From Sphingomonas sp. PP-F2F-A104-K0414 (GTDB lineage Bacteria; Pseudomonadota; Alphaproteobacteria; Sphingomonadales; Sphingomonadaceae): a DNA stretch of 64,000 nt. How positions within the stretch are numbered: the stretch's first letter is position 1; every line of letters starts with the position of its first letter. The notes beneath the pieces are model-generated. The model was not told the DNA's origin. It saw only the letters and a list, made by a program, of their open reading frames with translations, and did no database searches. The translations under genes were made by a program, and so were the position numbers. Positions 32,590-41,074 of this stretch are shown piece by piece. The stretch spans positions 372,001 through 436,000 of the forward strand of contig NZ_SLYD01000003.1 of assembly GCF_004340945.1 (NCBI RefSeq). Direction: 5' to 3'.

Positions 32590-34497
32590 ATGCAACGTCG
32601 GACTTTCATCGCGGCTTTGCCCGCCGCTGCGCTGCTGCCGGCGATGTCGGGAGCGCAGACCGGCACGCGAGGCACGCCGGGTAGTCAGGGCGCGCAAGGA
32701 CCGGGGCAGGGTGGTGCGCCGCAACCCGCAACTGCCGCTGAAGCCCCGTTGCCGCCGGTGTGGAACGCCGGGCAGGACCGCTTTATCCGGCCGGACGTAC
32801 ATGCCGGCGATCGCCCGGTCGGCGCGAGCTTCGCGTCGCGCACCGCAGCTTACGGCTTGAACGGTGCGGCGGGAACCGCGCATCCGCTGGCGACGCAGGC
32901 GGGGATCGACATCCTCAAGCGCGGCGGCTCGGCGGTCGATGCGGCGATCGCGATCAATGCGTGCCTCGGGTTTCTCGAGCCGACGTCGAGCGGGATCGGC
33001 GGCGATGCCTATGCGATGATCTGGGATCCGAAGCTGAAGAAGGTCGTCGGGCTCGCCGGGTCGGGCAAGAGCCCGCGCGGCCTGAGCTTGGAGACGGTAC
33101 GGGCGCGAGCGAAGAACGGTGCGTTGCCGGCACTGGGTGCGCTCAGCGTCTCGGTGCCCGGCGCGGTCGATGCGTGGTGGCAGATGCACCAGCGCTACGG
33201 CAAGCTGCCCTGGGCCGACCTGTTCCAGCCGGCGATCGCGCATGCCGAGGCGGGCGCGCCGGTGCCCGACATCATCGCTTATTATATCCGCCGCAGCCTG
33301 GTTGCGTTCCAGCGGCCCGGCAACGGGCTCGAGGAGGTCGCCAACGCGCTGCGCACCTATGGTATGGCGGACGGCAAGGGACCGGCGCTGGGGCAGGTGT
33401 TCCGCAACCCCGATCTCGCGCGCACCTATCGCGCGATCGCCGCGGGGGGTCGCGATGCGTTCTATCAGGGCGATCTGGCGCGGGCGGCCGACCGGTATTT
33501 CAAGCGGATCGGCGGGTGGCTGCGGTACGAGGATCTTGCCGCGCATCGCTCCGAATGGATCAAGCCCAACCAGACCGACTATCGCGGGACGACGGTCCAT
33601 GCGCTCGGCGCGAACACGCAGGGGCTGGCGACGTTGCAGATGCTCAACATCCTCGAACGCTTCGATTTGAAGAAGGCGGGGTTCCAGTCGGCGCTGTCGA
33701 TCCACCTCCAGGCCGAGGCCAAGCGTTTGGCGTACGAGGACCGCGCGCGGTATTATGCCGATCCGCATTTTTCGAAGCAGCCGGTCGAATGGCTAATCTC
33801 GAAGGAATATGCGGCCGAGCGCGCGAAGCTGATCCGGCCCGACCGGATCCTGACGCCGGTCTATCCGGGGCAGGCACCGAGCCGTGGCGACACCACCTAT
33901 TTCAGCTGTGCCGACAAGGACGGACTGATGGTGTCGATGATCCAGTCGAATTTCCGCGGCATGGGATCGGGGCTGGTGGCGGACGGGCCGGATGGACGGA
34001 CGTTGGGCTTCATGTTCCAGGATCGCGGGCAGCTGTTCAGCCTGAAGGACGGCCATCCCAACATCTATGCGCCGGGCAAGCGGCCGTTCCAGACGATCAT
34101 TCCGGGGTTCGCGACGCGCGGGGGCGATCCGTGGATGAGCTTCGGCGTGATGGGCGGCGACATGCAGCCGCAGGGGCAGACGCAGATCATCGTCAACCGC
34201 GTCGATTACGGGCTGGAAATCCAGTCGGCGGGGGATTCACCGCGCTGGCATCACGAGGGATCGTCGCAGTCGATGGGCGAGGATTCCGCGGGGCTGGGGC
34301 CGACCGGGTTGCTCAGGCTGGAAAGCGGCGTGCCGCTGGCGACGCGGAAACGGCTGGCCGAGATCGGTTGGACGATCGGCGATCCCGATGGTGGGTTCGG
34401 GCGCTACGAATGCGTCGAGCACCGCATGGATGGACCTACGCGAGTCTATGCGGCGGCGAGCGAGATGCGCGCGGATGGGTGTGCACTGGCGTATTGA
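32590..34497 (+). CDS. Gamma-glutamyltransferase family protein
   Basis: Ntn-hydrolase of 635 residues, a size that fits a single GGT precursor. A Tat-like or Sec signal (QRRTFIAALPAAALLPAMSG, 2-21) is followed by an unusual Gly/Gln-rich linker. The large-subunit start GTAHPLATQAGIDILKRGG precedes SGIGGDAYAMIWDPK. The self-cleavage motif is GDTTYFS with catalytic Thr435. The family includes glutathione hydrolases and cephalosporin acylases, and this member is closer to the group with TTYFSCADKDG, so the natural substrate is uncertain. GGGAG lies ahead of the ATG. It is divergent from tetR. Confidence 0.9.
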   Translation: MQRRTFIAALPAAALLPAMSGAQTGTRGTPGSQGAQGPGQGGAPQPATAAEAPLPPVWNAGQDRFIRPDVHAGDRPVGASFASRTAAYGLNGAAGTAHPLATQAGIDILKRGGSAVDAAIAINACLGFLEPTSSGIGGDAYAMIWDPKLKKVVGLAGSGKSPRGLSLETVRARAKNGALPALGALSVSVPGAVDAWWQMHQRYGKLPWADLFQPAIAHAEAGAPVPDIIAYYIRRSLVAFQRPGNGLEEVANALRTYGMADGKGPALGQVFRNPDLARTYRAIAAGGRDAFYQGDLARAADRYFKRIGGWLRYEDLAAHRSEWIKPNQTDYRGTTVHALGANTQGLATLQMLNILERFDLKKAGFQSALSIHLQAEAKRLAYEDRARYYADPHFSKQPVEWLISKEYAAERAKLIRPDRILTPVYPGQAPSRGDTTYFSCADKDGLMVSMIQSNFRGMGSGLVADGPDGRTLGFMFQDRGQLFSLKDGHPNIYAPGKRPFQTIIPGFATRGGDPWMSFGVMGGDMQPQGQTQIIVNRVDYGLEIQSAGDSPRWHHEGSSQSMGEDSAGLGPTGLLRLESGVPLATRKRLAEIGWTIGDPDGGFGRYECVEHRMDGPTRVYAAASEMRADGCALAY

Positions 34498-34505
34498 GGC
34501 AGCTT

Positions 34506-34559
34506 GTGTCCCCGCGAAGGCGGGGACACAGACTGGGCTCCCGCCTTCGCGGGAGAACA
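34506..34559. repeat. Inverted repeat related to 1,261-1,313
   Basis: TGTCCCCGCGAAGGCGGGGACA then CCCGCCTTCGCGGG, separated by CAGACTGGGCT. It lies between the converging GGT and ugd genes. Confidence 0.75.
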
Positions 34560-34575
34560 ATTCAGGTTTAGCGAC

Positions 34576-35877
34576 TTAGCGCCCCACGGCCGTATATGCG
34601 AAGCCGGCCTGTTCGACGTCGGCGCGCTGATACACGTTGCGGAGATCGACCATTACCGGCGCCGCAAGCAGCCCCTTCAACCGGGGGAGATCGAGCGCAC
34701 GATACGCGTCCCACTCGGTCACGATCACCACCGCGTCGGCGCCGTCGGCCGCATCATAGGCGTCGGTGCAGTATACCAGATCGGGCAGCATCGCCTTGGC
34801 CTGCTCCATGCCTTCGGGGTCATGTGCACGTACCGTCACGCCCGCATCCGCCAGTGCGGTCGCGATCGCCAGGCTCGGAGCATCGCGCATGTCGTCCGTG
34901 TTCGGCTTGAAGGTCAGACCCAGCAGCGCGACCGTCTTGCCGCGCGGACTATCGCCGAGCGTCGCCAGCACTTTGCGCCCCATCGCGCGCTTGCGGCTGT
35001 CGTTAACCTTCACCACCGCTTCGACGATGTGCACCGGCGTCTGATAGTCCTCCGCGGTCTTGAGCAGTGCCAGCGTGTCCTTGGGGAAGCACGAACCGCC
35101 ATAGCCCGGCCCGGCGTGAAGGAATTTCTTGCCGATCCGGTTGTCGAGCCCGATTCCGCGCGACACGTCCTGGACGTCGGCGCCGACCGCCTCGCACAGA
35201 TCGGCGATCTCGTTGATGAAGGTGATCTTGGTCGCCAGGAACGCGTTGGCGGCATATTTGATCAGCTCGGACGTGCGCCGGCCGACGAACAGGATCGGCG
35301 ATTCGTTGAGATATAGCGGGCGGTAGACGTCGCGCATGACCTGCTTTGCCCGTTCGTCCTCGGTGCCGATGACGATCCGGTCGGGGCGCTTGAAATCGCC
35401 GATCGCGGCGCCTTCGCGCAGGAATTCGGGGTTCGAAACGACCGCGACGTCGATGTCGGGCCGCTTCTCGCGCAGGATCGCCTCGACCCGGTCGCCGGTG
35501 CCGACGGGCACGGTCGACTTGGTCACGACCACGGTCGGACCCGTGATAGCCGCCGCGATTTCCTCGGTCGCGGCAAAGACATAGCGGAGATCGGCATGCC
35601 CGTCGCCGCGTCGCGACGGCGTGCCGACGGCAATGAAGATCGCATCCGCGCCCGCTACCGCACTGGCGAGATCGGTCGTGAAGGTAAGGCGGCCAGCGGC
35701 GACGTTGGAGGCGACGAGCAGGTCGAGCCCGGGTTCGAAGATCGGCATGCGGCCGGCATGAAGCGCGTCGATCTTGGCCTGATCCATGTCGACGCAGCAG
35801 ACGTCATGCCCAAAATCCGAGAAGCACGCGCCGGAAACGAGACCGACATACCCTGAACCGATCATTGTGATGCGCAT
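34576..35877 (-). CDS. ugd: UDP-glucose 6-dehydrogenase
   Basis: Makes UDP-glucuronate, a precursor of exopolysaccharide and other surface glycans, from UDP-glucose with two NAD. From the ATG at 35,877 (GAGGAA upstream) the protein has 433 residues: Rossmann start MRITMIGSGYVGLVSGACFS, then FIAVGTPS, EFLREGAAIGDF (about 151-162), and the catalytic-cysteine motif GPGYGGSCFPKD with Cys263. The C-terminal UDP-binding part has GLTFKPNTDDMRDAPSL. No other glycan genes are adjacent. Confidence 0.96.
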   Translation of the reverse strand: MRITMIGSGYVGLVSGACFSDFGHDVCCVDMDQAKIDALHAGRMPIFEPGLDLLVASNVAAGRLTFTTDLASAVAGADAIFIAVGTPSRRGDGHADLRYVFAATEEIAAAITGPTVVVTKSTVPVGTGDRVEAILREKRPDIDVAVVSNPEFLREGAAIGDFKRPDRIVIGTEDERAKQVMRDVYRPLYLNESPILFVGRRTSELIKYAANAFLATKITFINEIADLCEAVGADVQDVSRGIGLDNRIGKKFLHAGPGYGGSCFPKDTLALLKTAEDYQTPVHIVEAVVKVNDSRKRAMGRKVLATLGDSPRGKTVALLGLTFKPNTDDMRDAPSLAIATALADAGVTVRAHDPEGMEQAKAMLPDLVYCTDAYDAADGADAVVIVTEWDAYRALDLPRLKGLLAAPVMVDLRNVYQRADVEQAGFAYTAVGR

Positions 35878-36136
35878 ATTCACGTTCCTCGAGACCCGAG
35901 CTCCCTATTGGGATAAACGAGTGGGCATGCAAGCGACCTGCGGGTGACTTGTAAGGACCGGGGCAGGAGGGCGGCGACGGATTTGCCGGTGGGGACATCG
36001 GTGCCGATGCCAGGGCCGGCAGCAAAGGCCGTGCGGATGAAACGCGCCTTTGGAGACCCGCCGTGATCGCGCAACCAAACGCCGCGGCGCCGGTTGATCT
36101 CACATCATTATCCTTCACCGCAAAAGGAGCGATAGC

Positions 36137-36583
36137 ATGGCCGAGGACATCAAGAGCGCAATCGACGAGGGCGTTGCACAGAACAAGGCGGCGACGGACC
36201 GCGCCGCCCGCGCCGCCAAGGATGCAACCGACACGATGCAGGCTGGCGCAGAGCAGGCTCGCAACGCGTTCTCCGAGAAGGTTCTCGATCCAGCCAAGCG
36301 CGCCGGTGAGGCGATGAAGGAGTCGGGCGGGAAGATCGCCGAGGGCGGCGCGACGATCGGCAAGACGATGATCGATCAGGCCGAGCAGAATGCGCGCGAG
36401 GCGTTCGCGGCGATGCGCGAGGCGGCCAGTGCGAAGGATCTGACGCAGGTCATGAAGATCCAGGGCGATTACCTCCGCGAGCAGAGTCAGCGCAGCATGA
36501 GCCAGGCGCGGGAGATCGGTGAGATGATCATGAAGTTCGGCAAGGACGCGGTCGCACCCTTGCGCGGCGACGGCCCGAAGTGA
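36137..36583 (+). CDS. Phasin-family protein
   Basis: A 148-residue, alanine-rich amphipathic helical protein starting MAEDIKSAIDEGVAQNKA, with heptad-like segments at 20-75 and a C-terminal phasin-2 region (LTQVMKIQGDYLREQSQRSMSQAREI, about 102-127). Phasins coat polyhydroxyalkanoate granules. The ribosome-binding site AAGGAG is a good one. No PHA synthase gene is in the window, so a granule role is inferred from family only; some alphaproteobacterial phasin_2 proteins do other jobs. Confidence 0.85.
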   Translation: MAEDIKSAIDEGVAQNKAATDRAARAAKDATDTMQAGAEQARNAFSEKVLDPAKRAGEAMKESGGKIAEGGATIGKTMIDQAEQNAREAFAAMREAASAKDLTQVMKIQGDYLREQSQRSMSQAREIGEMIMKFGKDAVAPLRGDGPK

Positions 36584-36792
36584 CGGATCGCGGATCTGGC
36601 ACTAGGCGCCGATGATCTGACGGGCGGCGGCCAGTGTCTGTCGGGGTGGAGCGGCGTACGGACGAGCAAGAACGCCGCCGCTCCGATAAGAAGACGGAGT
36701 AGTGGACCGCCAGCCTTGAAGTTTTTCTCCGCCGGTGTTGCACCCGCCACGGCAACGCGCGATTGCGACGGTGCGTAATTATCGAGTGGAAG

Positions 36793-37149
36793 ATGGATCG
36801 GGCCGTTCCCTTATCGCGAGCTACGCGAACCAGTGTGATGCTCAAGGCCGATGTGTTTCGGCTCAATCACAGCGCCGCTGAAAGTCATCGCGTGACCAAT
36901 ATCTCGGAAACCGGGATCTGCATCGTGCAGCCGGATGGCCTCGTGGTGGGTAGCGTAGTGGTCGTCGCGATCGGCCAGGTCCAGTCGGCCCCCGCGGACG
37001 TCGTCTGGGTGCGAGGTGGACTGGCGGGATTGAAGTTCCATACGCCGATCGACGTCGCGCGCGCGCGATCGCGGCGGGGTGCTGACGAAAAGGTCACGCC
37101 GCCTGCCGCGGGCTGGCTTGCGGAGTTGAACAACCCCTACGAGCGGTAG
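36793..37149 (+). CDS. PilZ-domain protein
   Basis: A 118-residue single-domain protein. From the ATG at 36,793 the PilZ elements are R9/R12 in SRATRTSVML, then the RVTNISETGICI motif (NxSxxG, about 33-44) and GGLAGLKFHTP at about 76-86, which together make a c-di-GMP pocket. The first arginine motif is not the strict RxxxR, so nucleotide binding should be tested before assuming it. It may read signals from the GGDEF-EAL regulator at 55.9 kb, but nothing in the sequence links them. Confidence 0.8.
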   Translation: MDRAVPLSRATRTSVMLKADVFRLNHSAAESHRVTNISETGICIVQPDGLVVGSVVVVAIGQVQSAPADVVWVRGGLAGLKFHTPIDVARARSRRGADEKVTPPAAGWLAELNNPYER

Positions 37150-37226
37150 CCGATACGTTCGCCTCGCTGGCTTTCAGGTCAGTACCTCGTGCGTTCCCAG
37201 GGCCGGTGCGAGCTCACCCACAACCC

Positions 37227-37308
37227 GTCATCCCAGCGAAAGCTGGGATATCCCCGTGATTACGGGTGCGTGCTGCCACACAAATATCCCAGCTTTCGCT
37301 GGGATGAC
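37227..37308. repeat. Intergenic inverted repeat, family B
   Basis: GTCATCCCAGCGAAAGCTGGGATAT and its complement ATATCCCAGCTTTCGCTGGGATGAC are exact 25-bp inverted arms around a centre of about 32 nt. It directly precedes the 19-bp tandem repeat. Confidence 0.9.
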
Positions 37309-37372
37309 GAGTTGAGGGTCGATTGACGGGCTTTGGGTCGATTGACGAGTTGTGGGTCGATTGACGATTTGG
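37306..37372. repeat. 19-bp tandem repeat, 3.5 copies
   Basis: Units GACGAGTTGAGGGTCGATT, GACGGGCTTTGGGTCGATT and GACGAGTTGTGGGTCGATT follow each other, with a 10-bp partial fourth. It lies between the PilZ and SDR genes, downstream of both. Confidence 0.85.
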
Positions 37373-37424
37373 AAGGCCCCGGGGGGAGCAGACAGGCCGT
37401 GCGGCCCTACCGCCCCCGCGCCCG

Positions 37425-38324
37425 TCACCGCCCCTGGAGCTTCCCCAGGATGCTCATCGACTGTTCGGAGCCCGACTGCGGCACGATCTCGCCCGCGCGG
37501 TCGATGATCGCATCCCAGTGCGCCGCGACGCCCTCGACCGACAGATCGTCGCCGGTCAGCAGCTTGCCCTGAGTCAGCGTGACGTACGCAGCTTGGAACA
37601 CGCCCGCGCCGGCACCGACGATCATGTTGGTCGGCGCGTCCTCCGACACCAGGAATACCGCGGCGGGCGCGACCTTGTCGGGGGAGAACGCCTTGAATGC
37701 TTCCTCGGGGAAGATGTCCTGCGTCATCCGCGTGCCCGCGGTCGGGGCGATCGTGTTGACCTTGATGTTGTTCTTGGCACCTTCGATTGCGAGCGTCTTG
37801 GTCAGGCCCGCAAGCCCGAGCTTTGCCGCGCCGTAGTTCGCCTGGCCGAAATTGCCGTAGAGACCGGTCGACGACGCGGTCATCAGGATGCGGCCGTAAT
37901 TCTGGCTGCGCATCGTGTCCCATACCGCCTTGGTGGCGTTGGCGGAGCCGTTGAGGTGGACGTCGACGACGAACTTGAAATCCGCCGGTTCCATCTTGGC
38001 GAAGCTCTTGTCGCGCAGCACGCCGGCGTTGTTGATCAGGACGTGGACGCCGCCCCATTTCTCGGAGGCGCGGACAACCATCTCGACCATCTGGTCGTAG
38101 TCGGTGACGCTGCCGCCGTTCGACATCGCTTCGCCGCCGGCCGCCTCGATTTCTTCGACGACCTTCAGCGCAGCGTCTGAGTGGCCGGTGCCGTCGCGGG
38201 CGCCGCCGAGATCGTTGACGACGACCTTCGCGCCACGGCGGGCGAGCTCGAGCGCGTATTCGCGGCCCAGACCGCCGCCAGCGCCGGTGACGATCGCGAC
38301 GCGGCCCTCAAAACCTATAGACAT
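37425..38324 (-). CDS. SDR-family oxidoreductase (peroxisomal MFE-2/3-hydroxyacyl-CoA dehydrogenase type)
   Basis: NAD(P)-dependent dehydrogenase of 299 residues. The Rossmann motif TGAGGGLG is at 13-20, NNAG at 98-101, the catalytic serine near 151-152 and Tyr164/Lys168 in YGAAK. The N-terminal pattern MSIGFEGRVAIVTGAGGGLGREYALELARRG and VNDLGGARDG is that of the hydroxyacyl-CoA dehydrogenase part of HSD17B4-like multifunctional proteins. Substrate is probably an acyl-CoA intermediate. An 11-bp hairpin spans its ribosome-binding site, AGAGGAG. Confidence 0.9.
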   Translation of the reverse strand: MSIGFEGRVAIVTGAGGGLGREYALELARRGAKVVVNDLGGARDGTGHSDAALKVVEEIEAAGGEAMSNGGSVTDYDQMVEMVVRASEKWGGVHVLINNAGVLRDKSFAKMEPADFKFVVDVHLNGSANATKAVWDTMRSQNYGRILMTASSTGLYGNFGQANYGAAKLGLAGLTKTLAIEGAKNNIKVNTIAPTAGTRMTQDIFPEEAFKAFSPDKVAPAAVFLVSEDAPTNMIVGAGAGVFQAAYVTLTQGKLLTGDDLSVEGVAAHWDAIIDRAGEIVPQSGSEQSMSILGKLQGR

Positions 38325-38327
38325 GGA

Positions 38328-38361
38328 AAAGGCGCTCCTCTCTTATCGTTGGAGCGCCTTT
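38328..38361 (-). promoter_or_regulatory. Hairpin over the SDR ribosome-binding site
   Basis: AAAGGCGCTCC and GGAGCGCCTTT form a perfect 11-bp stem with a 12-nt loop, ending only 3 nt before the SDR ATG. The right arm contains the GGAG of the ribosome-binding site. It could be a terminator for the upstream Pro/Ala-rich gene or a hairpin that hides the SD. Confidence 0.55.
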
Positions 38362-38421
38362 CCTAGAACGTAAAGCTGGCTACGCAAGCGGCAGGATCAC
38401 CTGCCGCCAGCGCCTGGCCGG

Positions 38422-38769
38422 TTACTTGCCGCCGCGGTTGCGGCAGCCGTCCTTCACCGTCTTCGAGCACACCGGATACTCGGCGGGTGCTGGCGTCGGC
38501 GGCGTCACAGTCGGCTGACCGAACGTCACGCGGCCTGCGCCCGGTGCCATCGGTGCGGCTGCCATCGGTGCCGCAGCCTGATCGGCCGGGGCCGCCATTG
38601 CGGGGTCAGCAGGCGCTGCAGGATCGGCGGGTGCAGCCTGATCGGCCGGGGGTGCCTGCATCGCGGGATCGGCCGGTGCGGTCTGCGCGGCGGGATCTGC
38701 CGGCGGCGTCGTCTGGGCGATCACGGGCGACGCAAGAAGAGCGGCAGCGGCGAGAAGGATGGACTTCAT
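38422..38769 (-). CDS. Secreted Pro/Ala-rich small protein
   Basis: A 115-residue protein with a signal peptide (MKSILLAAAALLASPVIAQ, 1-19), then a low-complexity region of repeated APADPAxxAPADQAA units (about 20-85), and a conserved tail ending YPVCSKTVKDGCRNRGGK with two cysteines. No function is known to me; the tail resembles other small sphingomonad secreted proteins. The repeats look recently duplicated. It is 97 bp upstream of the SDR gene on the same strand. Confidence 0.75.
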   Translation of the reverse strand: MKSILLAAAALLASPVIAQTTPPADPAAQTAPADPAMQAPPADQAAPADPAAPADPAMAAPADQAAAPMAAAPMAPGAGRVTFGQPTVTPPTPAPAEYPVCSKTVKDGCRNRGGK

Positions 38770-38897
38770 ATGAATCTCCTAAATGGGTGCACCATTTTGG
38801 TAGCGCGACGTCTGAACGCACTAAGTCGCGCTTGGGTCCTTCGTTTCGCATCCGATTCCATTCGTCCCGCCGCTAGACCCATAGCGGGACAGAGTCC

Positions 38898-39590
38898 TCA
38901 GCCCCCCGTATCGAGTGAATAGCCTGCCGAACGGACGGTGCGTATGATGTCCGGGCGCTCGCCGACGTTGATCGCCTTGCGCAGTCGCCGGATGTGGACG
39001 TCGACCGTGCGGCTCTCGATATCCGAGTCGTGGCCCCACACCGCATCAAGCAGGCGTTCGCGCGAGAATACCCAGCCTGGATGCTCGAGGAAATGCTTGA
39101 GCAGCCGAAACTCGGTCGGTCCGAGCGAGACGACTTCGCCCGAGCGACGGACCTTGTGACCGACCGTGTCCATCTCGATGTCGGCATAGCTCAGCGCTTC
39201 ACCCGCAAGGGCAGGGCGGACCCGGCGCAGTACGGCCCCGACGCGCGCGACCAGCTCTCGCGGTGAGAACGGCTTCGTCACGTAATCGTCCGCACCGGTT
39301 TCGAGGCCCCGCACGCGATCCTCTTCCTCGCCGCGTGCGGTGAGCATGATGATCGGCACGTTCTGCGTCTCGGGCGCACGGCGCAGGCGACGACACACCT
39401 CGATCCCCGACAGCCCCTCGACCATCCAGTCGAGCAGGACGATGTCGGGCACCTTCTCCTTGGCGAGCAGCAACGCCTCCTCGCCGTCGGGGGTATGCGC
39501 GATCTCGAAATCCTCGCGCTTGAAATGCCAGACCAGCAATTCGGCGAGGGCGGCGTCGTCCTCGACCAGCAGCATCTTTGCGCGTGCCAT
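38898..39590 (-). CDS. phoB: PhoB, phosphate-regulon response regulator
   Basis: OmpR-type transcription activator phosphorylated by PhoR when phosphate is low. The 230-residue protein has a receiver domain with D54 in VLLDWMVEGLSG and [13 protein letters not shown], and a C-terminal winged helix (about 130-228) ending RTVRSAGYSLDTGG. It is the last gene of the pst run, its ATG overlapping the phoU stop (TAATG). Confidence 0.96.
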   Translation of the reverse strand: MARAKMLLVEDDAALAELLVWHFKREDFEIAHTPDGEEALLLAKEKVPDIVLLDWMVEGLSGIEVCRRLRRAPETQNVPIIMLTARGEEEDRVRGLETGADDYVTKPFSPRELVARVGAVLRRVRPALAGEALSYADIEMDTVGHKVRRSGEVVSLGPTEFRLLKHFLEHPGWVFSRERLLDAVWGHDSDIESRTVDVHIRRLRKAINVGERPDIIRTVRSAGYSLDTGG

Positions 39591-40279
39591 TATGCCTGCT
39601 CCTTCTTTATGCCGCGTTCGCGATCGACCATCTGCGTGCCGGTCGCGGCGAAATAGACCATCTCGGCGACGTTGGTGGCGTGGTCGCCGATCCGCTCGAG
39701 GTTCTTGGCGACGAACAGCAGATGCGCGACCTGGCTGATCGTCTTCGGGTTCTCGACCATGTAGGTGACGAGCGTTCGGAAGATGCTGTCGTAGAAATCG
39801 TCGAGCGCGTTGTCGCTTTCGACCACCCGCACCGCCTCTTCCGCATCGCGCGCGGCAAACGCGTCGAGCACGTCGTGGACCATCTCGCTCGCCATCCGGC
39901 CCATCGCGGGGAGGATCGAGATCGGCTCGATCCGGTGCTCGCTCTCGATCATCGGCACGCGCTTGGCGATGTTCTTGGCGTAATCGCCGATCCGCTCGAC
40001 GACGCCCGCGATCTTCAGCGCGGCGACCACCTCGCGAAGATCGACCGCCATCGGTGCGCGCAGCGCGATGATCCGCACCGCGAGCCGCTCGACTTCCGCC
40101 TCGATGACGTCGATCTGCTTGTCTGCGACGCGCACCTGTTCGGCGAGCGCGAGGTCGTTGCGTTGCAGCGCCTGCATCGCCTTGTCGATCGCGTCCTCGG
40201 CAAGCCCACCCATCTGCGAGATCAACCCGCGGAGCTCGCCGATGTCGTTGTCGAAGGCCTTGACCGTATGCGTGTTCAT
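39590..40279 (-). CDS. phoU: PhoU, phosphate-signalling regulator
   Basis: Helps keep PhoR in the phosphatase state when phosphate is plentiful by linking it to the Pst transporter. The 229-residue protein has the two three-helix bundles of PhoU. Metal-binding signatures are E/DxxxD patterns in IGDYAKNIAKRV and IGDHATNVAEMV. The ATG at 40,279 follows GGGGGA, and the stop is 15 nt before the pstB end. Confidence 0.95.
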   Translation of the reverse strand: MNTHTVKAFDNDIGELRGLISQMGGLAEDAIDKAMQALQRNDLALAEQVRVADKQIDVIEAEVERLAVRIIALRAPMAVDLREVVAALKIAGVVERIGDYAKNIAKRVPMIESEHRIEPISILPAMGRMASEMVHDVLDAFAARDAEEAVRVVESDNALDDFYDSIFRTLVTYMVENPKTISQVAHLLFVAKNLERIGDHATNVAEMVYFAATGTQMVDRERGIKKEQA

Positions 40280-40294
40280 GGTCGTTTCCCCCAC

Positions 40295-41074
40295 TCAGCC
40301 GTAACGGCCGGTGATGTAATCCTTGGTCCGCTCTTCGCGGGGATTGGTGAAGATGTCCGAGGTGTTGCCGTATTCGACCAGCGTGCCGAGGTGGAAGAAC
40401 GCGGTCTTCTGGCTGACGCGCGCGGCCTGCTGCATGTTGTGCGTGACGATCACCATCGCATAGCGGCCGCGCAGTTCGTGGATCAGCTCCTCGATCTTGG
40501 CGGTCGCGATCGGATCGAGTGCCGAGCACGGCTCGTCCATCAGGATGACCTCCGGATCGACCGCGATCGCGCGCGCGATGCAGAGCCGCTGCTGCTGGCC
40601 GCCCGACAAGGCCGTGCCGCTGTCCGAGAGGCGATCCTTGACTTCGTCCCACAGGCCCGCACGCCGCAGGGACTTCTCGACGATCCGGTCGAGATCCGCC
40701 TTCGCGCCGGCCAGTCCGTGGATGCGCGGGCCATAGGCGACGTTCTCGTAGATCGACTTCGGGAACGGGTTGGGTTTCTGGAACACCATGCCGACGCGGG
40801 CGCGGAGCTGCACCACGTCCATGTCGGGCGAATAGATGTCCTGGCCGTCGAGCTTGATCTCGCCGGTCACGCGCGCGCTCGCGACGGTGTCGTTCATGCG
40901 GTTTAGCGTGCGCAAGAAGGTCGACTTGCCGCAGCCGGACGGGCCGATGAATGCGACCACCTCGTCCTGGTCGACGTCGATCGAGACGTTGTCGATCGCC
41001 AGCTTGCTGCCGTACGCGACGGAGACGTTGCGCGCGGTCATTTTCAGGACCGGCGTCTTGGGTTTGGAATTCAT
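40295..41074 (-). CDS. pstB: PstB, phosphate ABC transporter ATP-binding protein
   Basis: ATPase of the high-affinity phosphate importer. The 259-residue protein has Walker [10 protein letters not shown] (44-52), the [14 protein letters not shown] signature and Walker [14 protein letters not shown], then the H-loop [11 protein letters not shown]. The ATG at 41,074 overlaps the pstA stop codon (TGATG). PstB sits between pstA and phoU as usual. Confidence 0.97.
   Translation of the reverse strand: MNSKPKTPVLKMTARNVSVAYGSKLAIDNVSIDVDQDEVVAFIGPSGCGKSTFLRTLNRMNDTVASARVTGEIKLDGQDIYSPDMDVVQLRARVGMVFQKPNPFPKSIYENVAYGPRIHGLAGAKADLDRIVEKSLRRAGLWDEVKDRLSDSGTALSGGQQQRLCIARAIAVDPEVILMDEPCSALDPIATAKIEELIHELRGRYAMVIVTHNMQQAARVSQKTAFFHLGTLVEYGNTSDIFTNPREERTKDYITGRYG

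Noticed and set aside
35880..36074. Minus-strand frame of 64 codons upstream of ugd containing GPGIGTDVPTGKS
   Set aside because: The glycine-rich stretch looked like a nucleotide-binding loop, but the spacing does not fit a P-loop and the region is the divergent promoter area of ugd and the phasin gene.
37306..37372. Possible CRISPR array
   Set aside because: Tandem units are directly adjacent with no spacers, and no cas gene is in the window.
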